From positions 35,298 through 99,297 of the forward strand of contig JAQURM010000009.1 of the NCBI GenBank assembly GCA_028715605.1: a stretch of DNA of 64,000 bases. Reading direction: 5' to 3'. This stretch comes from Desulfovibrionales bacterium. Lineage in GTDB: Bacteria > Desulfobacterota > QYQD01. The position numbers and the translations under genes were made by a program. The notes beneath the pieces are model-generated. The model saw only the letters and a program-made list of their open reading frames with translations, ran no database searches and had not been told where the DNA came from. Below are positions 14,448 through 23,047 of the stretch, in pieces; within the stretch, counting starts at the first letter, position 1, and the number at the start of each line of letters is the position of its first letter.

Positions 14448-15443
14448 CTAGTGCTTTTGGAAAAAATCGAACTGGGGTATAAGATCGAACCACTTAGGCA
14501 GGTTAAAATTATGTCTTATTTGGTCAACATAAATGTCAAGCCCTACGGCAACTTGCCCAACTCCAGTTGCGGTAGTAACTAGTCCCGCAGTGCCCACTGC
14601 AAATCCAGCAGGCCCGGTTACTGGTATACTTCCATATCCTATAACAGTCGTTGTACCCCCAGCCATTGTAGTCGCAATACCACTTGAAATTAATCCTCCT
14701 GCCACAACATATGGTTGAACTGGTCCTTCCACCTCTACATATGCTTCCGGAAGATTAATGTTAGAAGCAAGAAGTGTATTTCTATTAACTGTAGGTACCG
14801 TCGCCGTTTTAGCACACAGCCCCAGCGGATCAATCAACATAATCGGATTATTTCCCACATACGCATACAGATTCACATCCCCGCCCTCAAACCCGATCGG
14901 GTCTTCGGAGATGAACCGGCCTACGTTGGGGTCATAGTACCTAGCCCGCATGTAGTAGAAGCCGTTCGGTTCGGTCATGACGCCGAACTAACCCACAAAG
15001 GTGAAGGGCTGGGATATGGTCTCTACCTGGTTCAAGACCTTGCCAAAAGGATCATAGGCATATTTGTTCACCACGGTCTGGCTGCTATCGGTCATGGCTA
15101 CGGCGCTGCCTGTGGCATTGAAGTGGTAGCAATAGACCTGGTCTGATGGGGTCACCATAGCCAGAAGCCCCTGGCCGTGGATGTAGTACCTAGTGATGGT
15201 GTTTGCACCATCTGCCTCGGCTAAGAGGTTCCCGGCGGCATCGTAGATATAGCGGGTAGTGACCCCGTTTCTTACCGCCTCCAGCCGCCTGCCGCTTCCA
15301 TTATAATATAACTCAGTAGAAGTTCCAATACTAATCAGCCGGTGCTCGTAGTCAAAAGAGTATGTGGATCCGTAGCCGGAATAGAGTTGTCCCTCGTTAT
15401 CGTAGCTGAAACTCGCCCCTCCGGCAGACATCACGTGGTGCAC
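14448..15443 (-). pseudogene. Rhs C-terminal fragment (type B) with an in-frame amber codon
   Basis: The longest Rhs piece here: about 330 codons with YD-type repeats (FSYDNEGQLYSGYGSTYSFD, RYIYDAAGNLLAEADG), the conserved end of the core, border NPIMLIDPLGLC, and a type B region ending FNLPKWFDLIPQFDFFQKH. A TAG (plus strand CTA 14988-14990) replaces the CAG found in the other copies (FVGQYGVMTEP becomes FVG-stop-FGVMTEP), with no frameshift. The 5' end is cut at about 15450, only some 60 bp from a cobalamin riboswitch. A restart at ATG 14978 would give a 176-residue tip. Confidence 0.8.
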
Positions 15444-15507
15444 TTGCCACTTGAATTTACCCTTGACTGCCGGGCATTATCTTGCTACTAAGTAAACACA
15501 AAATAGG

Positions 15508-15681
15508 CCCTGACGGTGATCCGCCTCCGGCGGATAGAATAGGGAATCCCGTGAGAACCGGGAACGGACCCGCCGCTGTAACCAGGGACGAAAGCCGCAT
15601 TTAAAGCCACTGCCCGCCGCAGGCGGATGGGAAGGCGCGGTAAGTAGGACGATCTGGGAGTCAGAAGACCTGCCGACAGGG
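15508..15681 (+). promoter_or_regulatory. Cobalamin riboswitch upstream of the ThiC-family gene
   Basis: Closing helix CCCTGACGG (15508-15516) with CCGACAGGG (15673-15681). Conserved parts: AGGGAATCCCGTGAGAACCG (15541-15560), GACCCGCCGCTGTAACC, AAGCCACTGCC, GGGAAGG, and the B12 box AGTCAGAAGACCTGCC (15660-15675). A terminator follows at 15704, so control is probably by transcription attenuation. The controlled gene should be the ThiC-family gene 560 bp downstream, now separated by an insertion. Confidence 0.92.
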
Positions 15682-15703
15682 ATCAGTTTTGCGGGAGATG
15701 GTA

Positions 15704-15743
15704 AATCCCCAGACTCTTATTTAGAGAGTTTGGGGATTTTTTT
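15704..15743 (+). terminator. Intrinsic terminator of the cobalamin riboswitch
   Basis: Stem AATCCCCAGACTCT pairs with AGAGAGTTTGGGGATT, followed by a run of seven T (15737-15743). Sits about 20 nt after the aptamer, the usual place for the expression platform. Confidence 0.88.
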
Positions 15744-15756
15744 ATTCTAGGCAAGA

Positions 15757-16196
15757 GAAATAAGCCACAGAGGACACAGGGTGCACAGAGCAAGGTAAAG
15801 AAATCAAAAGAAAAAGACAGAACAGTTAAGAAAAAAAGTAACGCTTTAGCCCTTTATAAAACTTCAAGCAGAATATGTCGGGAGTCCAAAAACACTAGGG
15901 CCGTAGTAAGCACATTGTCATTCCGGCGAAAGCCGGAATCCAGTTTTTTTATTTCGTGGCTTGGCCTCTGGATTCCGTGTCAAGCACGGAATGACAGAAA
16001 AGAGTTTTTGCAAAGAACTAAATTGTTACGAAAGAAATAGTTTTATGGGCGCTTCCGGGATCTGTGTACTTTCCAAGTCTGTAATTAAGCCATTTTCTGG
16101 AGACAAACAAGGACATTGGAGAAAATGGGGAGGGAAGGAACCAAATTCTGCTTTAACTTGCTTATATCTCTGTGTTCTCTGTGCCCTCTGTGGCAA
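15757..16196. mobile_element. Inverted-repeat insertion between riboswitch and bzaF
   Basis: About 440 bp bounded by inverted sequences: GCCACAGAGGACACAGGG at 15764 and the complement of GCCACAGAGGGCACAGAG at 16194. Inside is a second palindrome pair, ATTCCGGCGAAAGCCGGAAT (15921-15940) and CTGGATTCCGTGTCAAGCAC (15967-15986). No transposase is encoded. The open frame that crosses it into bzaF has no ribosome site and I treat it as chance. MITE-like; name unknown. Confidence 0.6.
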
Positions 16197-16236
16197 GATT
16201 CTTGACATTACGGTATCAAGTATAAGGAGGTATCAA

Positions 16237-17547
16237 ATGGCAACACAGGTTGAACAGGCAAAAAAGAAGATCATTACCAGGGAGATGCAGGAACTAGCCG
16301 GCGAGGAAGGCGTCTCTCCAGAGTACGTCTGTGAGATGGTGGCCGCCGGAAAGATTGTTATCCCGGCCAATCAAAATCACCTCTGTAAGGTAGTAGGTAT
16401 TGGAAAGGGCCTTCGTACCAAGATAAATGCCAGCATAGGGACCTCGACAGATATTGTCGATATTGCGGAAGAAATAGAAAAGGCCCGCGCCGCCGAAGAA
16501 GCCGGCGCCGATACCCTGATGGAACTCAGCGTGGGCGGGGATCTGGACAAGATCAGGAGGGAGATTTTGCGGGCCGTGCGCCTGCCGGTAGGAAACGTGC
16601 CCCTCTATCAGGCCTTTTGTATGGCCGCCGAGAAATATGGAGACCCGAACAAACTGGATGAGGGAATGCTCTTTGATCTGATCGAAAGACAGTGTGCGGA
16701 CGGCATCTCCTTTATGGCCATCCACTGCGGCATTAACTTATACACCCTGGAACGGCTGGAAAAACAGGGGTATCGCTACGGGGGCCTGGTCTCCAAGGGC
16801 GGCACCTCCATGGTAGCCTGGATGGTAGCCAACAAGCGGGAGAACCCGCTTTATGCCCAATTTGAGCGCCTGGTAAATATCCTTAAAAGATACGACGTGG
16901 TCTTATCCCTTGGAAATGGTCTGCGGGCCGGGGCCATCCATGATTCATGTGACCGGGCCATGATTACGGAACTGGTCATTAATTGTGAGCTGGCCGAGAT
17001 CGGACGAAAGATGGGCTGCCAGACTATGGTGGAAGGGCCGGGACATGTGCCGCTGGATGAGATAGAGGCAAACATAATCCTGCAAAAGAAGATGAGCAAT
17101 GAAGCCCCCTATTACATGCTGGGGCCCCTCCCCTGCGATGTCGCCGCCGGCTATGATCATATAGTGGCGGCTATCGGGGCCGCCCAGTCTGCCCGCTATG
17201 GCGCTGACCTCATCTGTTACATTACCCCGGCCGAACACCTGGCCTTACCCAACAAGGCTGATGTAATTGAAGGAGTACGGGTGGCCAGGGTGGCTGCCTA
17301 TATTGGTGACACCATTAAACATGGCGCGCGAGCAACAAAGCGGGATATGGAGGTCAGCAAGGCCAGGCGCGATATGGACTGGGAAGGCCAATTTCGCTCC
17401 ATGCTGTTTCCGGAGATCGCCCGAACGATCCGGAAAGACCGTCTGCCCCGTGATAACGCTACATGTACCATGTGCGGAGAATTTTGCGCCAATAAAGGGG
17501 CAAGTCGAATCTTTGCCGGGACGTTGCGAAAAAGTGACAAATTGTAA
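16237..17547 (+). CDS. bzaF: ThiC-family radical SAM enzyme, probable 5-hydroxybenzimidazole synthase BzaF
   Basis: 436 residues. ThiC and BzaF both rearrange aminoimidazole ribotide by radical SAM chemistry: ThiC gives HMP-phosphate for thiamine, BzaF gives 5-hydroxybenzimidazole for the cobamide lower ligand in anaerobes. Family motifs: GKGLRTKINASIGTS, ELSVGGDL, MAIHCGINL, VEGPGHVPLDEIEANI, GPLPCDVAAGYDHI, and a C-terminal cluster motif CTMCGEFC (C-x2-C-x3-C; E. coli-type ThiC has C-x2-C-x4-C). AAGGAGG (16224-16230) fixes ATG 16237. The upstream cobalamin riboswitch, in place of a TPP riboswitch, and B12 genes nearby favour BzaF; ThiC remains the alternative. Confidence 0.72.
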   Translation: MATQVEQAKKKIITREMQELAGEEGVSPEYVCEMVAAGKIVIPANQNHLCKVVGIGKGLRTKINASIGTSTDIVDIAEEIEKARAAEEAGADTLMELSVGGDLDKIRREILRAVRLPVGNVPLYQAFCMAAEKYGDPNKLDEGMLFDLIERQCADGISFMAIHCGINLYTLERLEKQGYRYGGLVSKGGTSMVAWMVANKRENPLYAQFERLVNILKRYDVVLSLGNGLRAGAIHDSCDRAMITELVINCELAEIGRKMGCQTMVEGPGHVPLDEIEANIILQKKMSNEAPYYMLGPLPCDVAAGYDHIVAAIGAAQSARYGADLICYITPAEHLALPNKADVIEGVRVARVAAYIGDTIKHGARATKRDMEVSKARRDMDWEGQFRSMLFPEIARTIRKDRLPRDNATCTMCGEFCANKGASRIFAGTLRKSDKL

Positions 17548-17563
17548 CTTCAAGATTTCGTAA

Positions 17564-17926
17564 AAGTCCTTCTATTGCGAAGCAGCGATCGGCCATCAGC
17601 TATCAGCGGTCAGCAGTCAGAATCCAGCAGTCAGAATCCAGAAGTCAGGAGACAGAAGTCAGAATTGAAGCTCCCCGCCGCAAGCAGCGGGGAATGCGCT
17701 CGCTATGCATGTTCAGAAGCAAATGCAGTAGGACAGGCGTCTCGCCTGTCAAAAAGCTGAGCGCTGAATGCTGACAGCTAAATTGGCAGGATTCCGTCGC
17801 AGGCGGACTGTGATACAGCACCGGGTTATTTTAGGCGGTCGTTTTTGGATTCATTTGCTGTTGACGAATGTCCGTTTTTATACTAGGTTTTGAGGCCAGT
17901 TTTTAAAGATTAAGGAGTTACGTTTC
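17564..17926. repeat. Intergenic region with degenerate CAGTCAG/ATCAGC repeats
   Basis: Between bzaF and icd. 17588-17670 holds degenerate tandem units (ATCAGCGGTCAGCAGTCAG, GAATCCAGCAGTCAG, AGGAGACAGAAGTCAG), a type also seen at 29372-29428. No gene seen in it. AAGGAG at 17910-17915 is the icd ribosome site. Confidence 0.6.
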
Positions 17927-19153
17927 ATGACCAACCAACCGGCAAAGATCACTCTATCTGCTGACGGGAAAATCCAGGCGCCGGATTATCCCATAATCCC
18001 TTATGTCGAAGGGGACGGCATCGGCCCGGATATATGGGCGGCTGCCGTGCGCGTCTGGGATGCGGCTGTAGGCAAGGCCTATGGCGGACAGCGCAAGGTT
18101 TTCTGGCAGGAGGTGCTGGCCGGAGAAAAGGCCTTTGCGCAAAAAAACGCATGGCTGCCAACGGAGACTCTCAATACCATCCGCGACTGCCGGATAGCCA
18201 TAAAAGGCCCCCTTTCCACGCCCGTGGGAAAAGGCATCCGCAGCCTGAACGTGGCCCTGCGGCATGAACTTCAGTTGTATGCCTGCATCCGGCCCTCCCG
18301 ATATTTCCACGGACTGCCCAGCCCGGTGAAGGAGCCGGAAAAGGTGGACATGGTCATCTTCCGGGAGAATATGGAAGACCTCTACACAGGCATAGAATGG
18401 GAGGAAGGAACGCCGGAGGCGTCCAGGGTAATCTCATTTATCAAGGAGACCACGGGCAAAAACATCCCGTCGGATTCCGGGATCGGCATAAAGCATATCA
18501 GCCGGGGCGGGACCAGGCGACTGGTCCGTAAGGCCATAGAATATGCCCTGGAACATAAAAAAAGCAGCGTCACCCTGGTACACAAGGGAAACATCATGAA
18601 ATTCACCGACGGGGCCTTCCGCCTCTGGGGATACGAACTGGCCCGGGAGGAATTCCCGGAGGCCACTATTACCGAGGAAGAGGTCTCTGCCCGGTATGGC
18701 GGCAAGCCTCCACAGGACAGGATCGTCATTAAAGACCGCATAGCAGACGCCATGTTCCAGCAGGTCTTGCTGCGGCCTGAGGAATACAGCGTTATCGCCA
18801 CACCAAATTTGATCGGCGATTACCTGTCAGACGCCTTGGCCGCACAGGTCGGAGGTCTGGGGCTGGCCCCCAGCGCCAACATCGGCGATGGTTACGCCCT
18901 CTTTGAACCCATACACGGCACCGCGCCGAAATATTCAGGCCAGGACAAGGTCAACCCTGGCGCCCTCATTCTGGCCGGTGGAATGATGTTTGAATACCTG
19001 GGCTGGAAAGAAGTCACCGAACTGCTCTACAAGGGCATCCAGAAGACCATCTTGCAAAAGAGGGTGACTTACGATCTGGCCAGGCAGATACCCGGGGCCG
19101 TTGAACTCAAATGCTCAGAGTTTGGCAATGCAGTCATAGAAAACCTGTCTTAG
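17927..19153 (+). CDS. icd: Isocitrate dehydrogenase (NADP-type)
   Basis: 408 residues. Oxidative decarboxylation of isocitrate to 2-oxoglutarate in the TCA cycle. Family motifs: [12 protein letters not shown], the substrate-binding [20 protein letters not shown] (Ser and Arg residues), [14 protein letters not shown], the metal-site region [19 protein letters not shown], and [20 protein letters not shown]. The Lys-Tyr after HGTAP and the following Val match NADP-dependent enzymes such as E. coli Icd. Start at ATG 17927 with AAGGAG 11 nt upstream. Overlaps the next gene by 43 bp. Confidence 0.95.
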   Translation: MTNQPAKITLSADGKIQAPDYPIIPYVEGDGIGPDIWAAAVRVWDAAVGKAYGGQRKVFWQEVLAGEKAFAQKNAWLPTETLNTIRDCRIAIKGPLSTPVGKGIRSLNVALRHELQLYACIRPSRYFHGLPSPVKEPEKVDMVIFRENMEDLYTGIEWEEGTPEASRVISFIKETTGKNIPSDSGIGIKHISRGGTRRLVRKAIEYALEHKKSSVTLVHKGNIMKFTDGAFRLWGYELAREEFPEATITEEEVSARYGGKPPQDRIVIKDRIADAMFQQVLLRPEEYSVIATPNLIGDYLSDALAAQVGGLGLAPSANIGDGYALFEPIHGTAPKYSGQDKVNPGALILAGGMMFEYLGWKEVTELLYKGIQKTILQKRVTYDLARQIPGAVELKCSEFGNAVIENLS

Positions 19154-19884
19154 CAGGCATAAGGCCGTTCCTTTCGGCTATAGGACAGCTTTTCTTCCCC
19201 TCATCCTGCCTGCTGTGCAGCGCCCCCTTACCCGGCCGGCCGGCGGTGCTTTTTTGCTCCAAGTGCATGAGCGGCATCAAGTTCATTCACAGCCCGGCAT
19301 GTACTGCATGCGGGAGGCCTTTTGCGGCGGAAGGGCAGCCGGAGCACCTCTGCCATACCTGTCTCAATACGCCCTACCACTTTGACAGGGCCCGGGCTGT
19401 CACCTTTTACGACGGGCCTATACTTGAGGCCGTCCACCGATTCAAATTCGGGAAAAAGATTATCTATGCCCGGACTCTCGCCGGATTAAAAAATGGGGAT
19501 GGGCCTTTTAACATGGATCAGTTTGACCTCTTCGTACCCGTGCCGCTTCACGTAAAGAGACTTCGGCAACGGGGCTTTAATCAGACGCTGCTCCTTCTAA
19601 GAGAATGGGCCGGAGGAGAAAAAGAGGAGAAAATAGACTTTACGACACTGGTTCGCCACAGGTGGACAGAGCCCCAGACAACTCTCAAACACCACGAGCG
19701 CCGGAAAAACATAAAAGGGGCTTTTATCGTGGAAAGGCCGGATAGGATTCGGGGCAAAAACATCCTTCTATGCGACGATGTCTTTACCACCGGCGCCACG
19801 GTAAATGAATGCGCCCGGGTACTTAAAGAGGCCGGGGCCGGGGAAGTTTCTGTCCTGACGCTGGCGCGCGCCATAGCACAATAA
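19111..19884 (+). CDS. ComF family phosphoribosyltransferase-like protein
   Basis: 257 residues. An N-terminal double zinc finger (CLLC...[12 protein letters not shown]...CHTC, residues about 33-90) is followed by a phosphoribosyltransferase fold with [21 protein letters not shown] and the PRPP loop [17 protein letters not shown]. ComF proteins take part in DNA uptake and processing in naturally competent bacteria; elsewhere the role is open. The only in-frame ATG is at 19111, 43 bp inside icd; no later ATG precedes the zinc finger. A comEA-like gene is at 40572. Confidence 0.88.
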   Translation: MLRVWQCSHRKPVLAGIRPFLSAIGQLFFPSSCLLCSAPLPGRPAVLFCSKCMSGIKFIHSPACTACGRPFAAEGQPEHLCHTCLNTPYHFDRARAVTFYDGPILEAVHRFKFGKKIIYARTLAGLKNGDGPFNMDQFDLFVPVPLHVKRLRQRGFNQTLLLLREWAGGEKEEKIDFTTLVRHRWTEPQTTLKHHERRKNIKGAFIVERPDRIRGKNILLCDDVFTTGATVNECARVLKEAGAGEVSVLTLARAIAQ

Positions 19885-19893
19885 GAGGGTAAA

Positions 19894-21141
19894 ATGAAGT
19901 TCGGCATAGTCCAGTTCTCCATAGAAACAGGTGATACGCAACACAACCTTGACCGGGCCGTTAGCGGCCTGGAAGGTCTGGGCAAACAGAATGTCCGCCT
20001 GGCGGTCTTGCCGGAGATGTGGGCCACAGGCTTTGCTTACGATAAGCTCCCGGCCCTGACCCGGGAAACGCCCCGGCTGCTTAGCGCCCTCCAGGCCGTA
20101 GCCGACGACTACAACATGGCTATTGCCGGCAGCCTGCCTGACGAAGAAAACGGCCGTTATTACAATACGGCATTTCTCCTCGATGGAAAGCGAGGTCTGA
20201 TCGGCAAGTACCGCAAGACGCATCCCTTCCCGCCTACCGGAGAGGATCGTTATTTTACCAAAGGCCATGCACTCCCGGTCTTTGAAGCTGATTTTGGCAG
20301 GGTCGGAATAATTATCTGCTATGACCTGCGGTTCCCCGAACTCTGCCGCCACCTGGCCGGCAATGGAGCGGCGTTTATTATTGTATGCGCCGAGTGGCCC
20401 CTGGTGCGCCTTGGGCACTGGCAGGCCCTCACCACGGCACGGGCTATCGAGAATCAGTGTTTTGTGGTGGCCGCCAACTGCTGCGGAACAGATGGGAAGA
20501 CCGTATTTGCCGGGCATTCCCGCATCATAGGGCCGGACGGCTCTATCCTCTTTGAGGCAGACGAAAAAGAATGTCTTGTGGCCATAGATATTGACCCCTC
20601 CCAGGTAGAAAAAACACGGGATTTCTTCAATACCGTCCCCTCCCCTGCTTTTGCACCCTCATCCTATCAGGACAAGATCATGTCCCGGGATGCGGCCAAA
20701 GAGCTTATCATGCGCATTAAAAAGGAAGGGAAAAGAATCGTGTTTACCAATGGCTGTTTTGATATACTCCACGTCGGCCATGCCCGTTATCTGGCGGAAG
20801 CCCGGACACAGGGCGATTTCCTTATAATCGGCGTAAACAGTGATGAGTCCGTGCGGGCCATAAAAGGGCCGGACCGGCCCATAAACAATGAGAAGAACCG
20901 GGCAGAGCTTCTGGCTGCCCTGGCCACAGTAGATGCGGTTGCTTTATTTTCTGAAGAAACGCCCTACGCCCTGATCGAGGCGCTTAAACCGGATGTGCTC
21001 GTAAAGGGGAGCGACTGGGAGGAAGAGGATATCGTAGGCGCCGATATGGTTAAATCCTACGGCGGCCGTGTGGTCCGGATACCCCTGATCGAAGGGGCAT
21101 CGACCACGGGAACCATCGAACGTATCCTCGGGACGAAGTAA
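19894..21141 (+). CDS. Fusion: nitrilase-family amidase + HldE-type heptose-1-phosphate adenylyltransferase
   Basis: 415 residues in one uninterrupted frame. Residues 1 to about 255 are a carbon-nitrogen hydrolase of the omega-amidase/Nit type with catalytic Glu41 (LAVLPEMW), Lys108 (KYRKTHPF) and Cys142 (IIICYDLRFPEL). Residues about 270-415 are a nucleotidyltransferase: TNGCFDILHVGHARYL, VNSDESVRAIKGPDRPINNE, LVKGSDW, EGASTTGTIERI, which matches the C-terminal half of HldE (RfaE2) that makes ADP-heptose for LPS core. A short linker (FFNTVPSPAFAPSSYQDK) joins them. Known HldE fusions pair this domain with a ribokinase-type kinase, so the amidase partner is odd. The first domain might clean a damaged metabolite; not shown. 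Confidence 0.88.
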   Translation: MKFGIVQFSIETGDTQHNLDRAVSGLEGLGKQNVRLAVLPEMWATGFAYDKLPALTRETPRLLSALQAVADDYNMAIAGSLPDEENGRYYNTAFLLDGKRGLIGKYRKTHPFPPTGEDRYFTKGHALPVFEADFGRVGIIICYDLRFPELCRHLAGNGAAFIIVCAEWPLVRLGHWQALTTARAIENQCFVVAANCCGTDGKTVFAGHSRIIGPDGSILFEADEKECLVAIDIDPSQVEKTRDFFNTVPSPAFAPSSYQDKIMSRDAAKELIMRIKKEGKRIVFTNGCFDILHVGHARYLAEARTQGDFLIIGVNSDESVRAIKGPDRPINNEKNRAELLAALATVDAVALFSEETPYALIEALKPDVLVKGSDWEEEDIVGADMVKSYGGRVVRIPLIEGASTTGTIERILGTK

Positions 21142-21168
21142 CTAAATAGTGTTTATCCGGAAACTGCC

Positions 21169-21252
21169 AAATCCCCCCACACCCCCCCCTTTGCTAAAGG
21201 GGGGAACTATTGAAATCCCCCTTTGGAAAAGAGGGATACAGGGGGATTTTCG
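21169..21252. repeat. Dispersed ATCCCCC/GGGGGAT palindromic repeat, copy 1
   Basis: AAATCCCCC ... CTTTGCTAAAGGGGGG ... AAATCCCCCTTTGGAAAAGA ... CAGGGGGATTTT. Same family at 23048-23168, 27718-27830 and 47402-47481. It runs into the apparent N-terminus of the following open frame, which argues for the later start. Confidence 0.75.
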
Positions 21253-21272
21253 GATGGGAACTAAATAGAAAT

Positions 21273-21968
21273 ATGCTAATCATTACCGGTACGGGACGGT
21301 CGGGGACCGGCATGTTCGCCAGGCTATTCGGCGGATACCATGAGTTCCGGGTCGCCTATCTCCTCGATAAATATTTTTCTCTTAAAGATCCCCGTGCAAA
21401 TCCTTTCGACCGCCTTGAAAAAAGGATTATGGTTATAAAAGATCTCCACCAGGGCATCGACCCGGAGAGGTTTATTGATTCTTCCAACCTGTACATTCAC
21501 TTTCTTGATGCCATCTATTACCTTAACCCGTCAGCCAAATTTATCCTCGGAGTAAGGAACGGCAAGGACTTTGCCCGGTCAGGGATCACGCGCAAATGGC
21601 ATGAACAGGGTATGTTTGGCACAGTGCCCCTCCGTAATGATCCTTATTTTGACAGGTGGGATGAGATGACCCCGCTCCAGAAAAACGCCTGGATATGGAC
21701 GCACAGAAACAGGATTGCCCTGGAAGGATTAAAGGTCATTCCTGACAGCCAAAAGCTCATCGTGAAGATCGAAAACTGTACAAGCGATGCCGCTCTCGAC
21801 AAACTTGAACAATTTGCCGGAGTGCCTATGGCAGATAGATTGTGGGCCAGACGGCGTTACAACGCCAATCCCACCTACACCTTCCCGCCCAAAGAGGAAT
21901 GGTCAGATGCTATGCACAAAGAGTTTGACGAGATTGCCGGAGAGATGATGGCCTTTATGGGATATTAA
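21273..21968 (+). CDS. Sulfotransferase-family protein
   Basis: 231 residues from ATG 21273. Starts with the PAPS 5'-phosphosulfate loop MLIITGTGRSGTGMFARLF, and later has the 3'-phosphate-binding-like segment FILGVRNGKDFARSG. These mark the P-loop sulfotransferase superfamily; the acceptor (sugar, lipid or peptide) cannot be told. The frame is open from 21210, but the first 21 residues are made by a dispersed repeat, so ATG 21273 is preferred. Next to an ADP-heptose-type enzyme, which may hint at surface polysaccharide modification; weak inference. Confidence 0.8.
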   Translation: MLIITGTGRSGTGMFARLFGGYHEFRVAYLLDKYFSLKDPRANPFDRLEKRIMVIKDLHQGIDPERFIDSSNLYIHFLDAIYYLNPSAKFILGVRNGKDFARSGITRKWHEQGMFGTVPLRNDPYFDRWDEMTPLQKNAWIWTHRNRIALEGLKVIPDSQKLIVKIENCTSDAALDKLEQFAGVPMADRLWARRRYNANPTYTFPPKEEWSDAMHKEFDEIAGEMMAFMGY

Positions 21969-22061
21969 TTCCCATCCATTTAATCGAAGCGGCCGGACTT
22001 AAACCACATCTGGCCGAAAGACCGGTATGCCGGACGACAAAATGAGGCCTATCTAAATATC

Positions 22062-22976
22062 TTACTTCTTGTTCCTGCGGAAAACCGGTTCAAGGCTGCT
22101 CAGTTCAGCAAACCGGATAATATCATCCTTGTATTCCTGCACATACGGACAATCCCATACGGCCAGGATTTTTTCCTGACTTACATAGTAGTGATCCTTG
22201 TCCGTCAAATCGTTGAGACTCACGCCGTTTGCCGATGCAATACCCTGGACGCCTTCCGGGTCAAACACCTTTTCCAGCACCATCGGGAAAATCTGTGGCC
22301 AGCGACAGACCCCTGGCCGCTTCTCATATATCAGGCAGCGGCCGTTATCTCTGTTCAAATTCGGACAAAAAGAACCGCGCGTAAGAATAAGCCCCCATCC
22401 CTGACGCCAGTGATAAAGAGCGGGCTCCGTCTTGTAGAAGGGCTGGTCATCCCGCATTAACGGAGGTTCGGCGTAGGCGTTTGTGGATCGCGTCAGGGTT
22501 GTATCTATGCCGGGCAACGGGAAGAGCAGCGCCTCTTCTTCAGTCAACGGCAGCTCAAAAAAAGAATTTTCTTCCTCTTCCAGCGGTCCCTGACAGCAAA
22601 TGGTGCAATGATACTGTCCGCAAAGGGCAGAATTTATGTGCCCCAATTCCCGCCTCAGCAGCTCCTGCTTTATCTCCAAAATGGTACCGGCCAGGATATC
22701 CATGGGTTTGTGGTCTAAATCAACGATCAGCCGCCCCCTGGTTTTTAATTCTCCTCTTTTAAATCTTTCGTAGGGTTCGAACACATCCAGATAGTCCTTT
22801 AATATGACCTGAGGATTATCATAAAACACACCGTCCAGCGTTATATTTTCTTTTATTTTAGCGACGGTCGCGGCAATGTCCGGCAGGCCGGTAGTCAGAA
22901 ACAGCCCGCTGACCAGAAAGGTAAGAGGTACCAACGGCCTTTTAAGCAGCTCCATGCCGGAATACTGACCATCCAT
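22062..22976 (-). CDS. YkgJ-type CxxC-rich (zinc/iron-chelating) domain protein
   Basis: 304 residues. Cysteine motif pairs HCTICCQGP (about residue 121), FCPNLNRDNGRCLIYEKRPG VCRWP (about 205-228) and WDCPY near the end match the YkgJ/CxxCxxCC family (UPF0153), thought to bind zinc or an Fe-S cluster. The conserved block around CLIYEKRP-x-VCR is the signature of this family. Function unknown. Convergent with the sulfotransferase gene; no operon partner. Confidence 0.78.
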   Translation of the reverse strand: MDGQYSGMELLKRPLVPLTFLVSGLFLTTGLPDIAATVAKIKENITLDGVFYDNPQVILKDYLDVFEPYERFKRGELKTRGRLIVDLDHKPMDILAGTILEIKQELLRRELGHINSALCGQYHCTICCQGPLEEEENSFFELPLTEEEALLFPLPGIDTTLTRSTNAYAEPPLMRDDQPFYKTEPALYHWRQGWGLILTRGSFCPNLNRDNGRCLIYEKRPGVCRWPQIFPMVLEKVFDPEGVQGIASANGVSLNDLTDKDHYYVSQEKILAVWDCPYVQEYKDDIIRFAELSSLEPVFRRNKK

Positions 22977-23047
22977 TGATCGCTCCTTACTAAAAAATTT
23001 TGGGCACTTTACATGATTTCTCCCTTAAAGTCCAAACCATTATCTTT

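Noticed and set aside
15916..15996. Possible CRISPR repeat (ATTCCGGCGAAAGCCGGAAT)
   Set aside because: Only one inverted pair, no regular spacers; a dispersed palindrome.
15961..16236. N-terminal 92-residue extension of the ThiC-family gene
   Set aside because: It lies inside the inverted-repeat insertion, has no ribosome site, and ATG 16237 has AAGGAGG and the family start.
17588..17670. Tandem CAGTCAG units as a CRISPR or VNTR
   Set aside because: Units are short, degenerate and unevenly spaced.
19768..20517. 249-residue minus-strand open frame
   Set aside because: Antisense to the nitrilase domain of the fusion gene.
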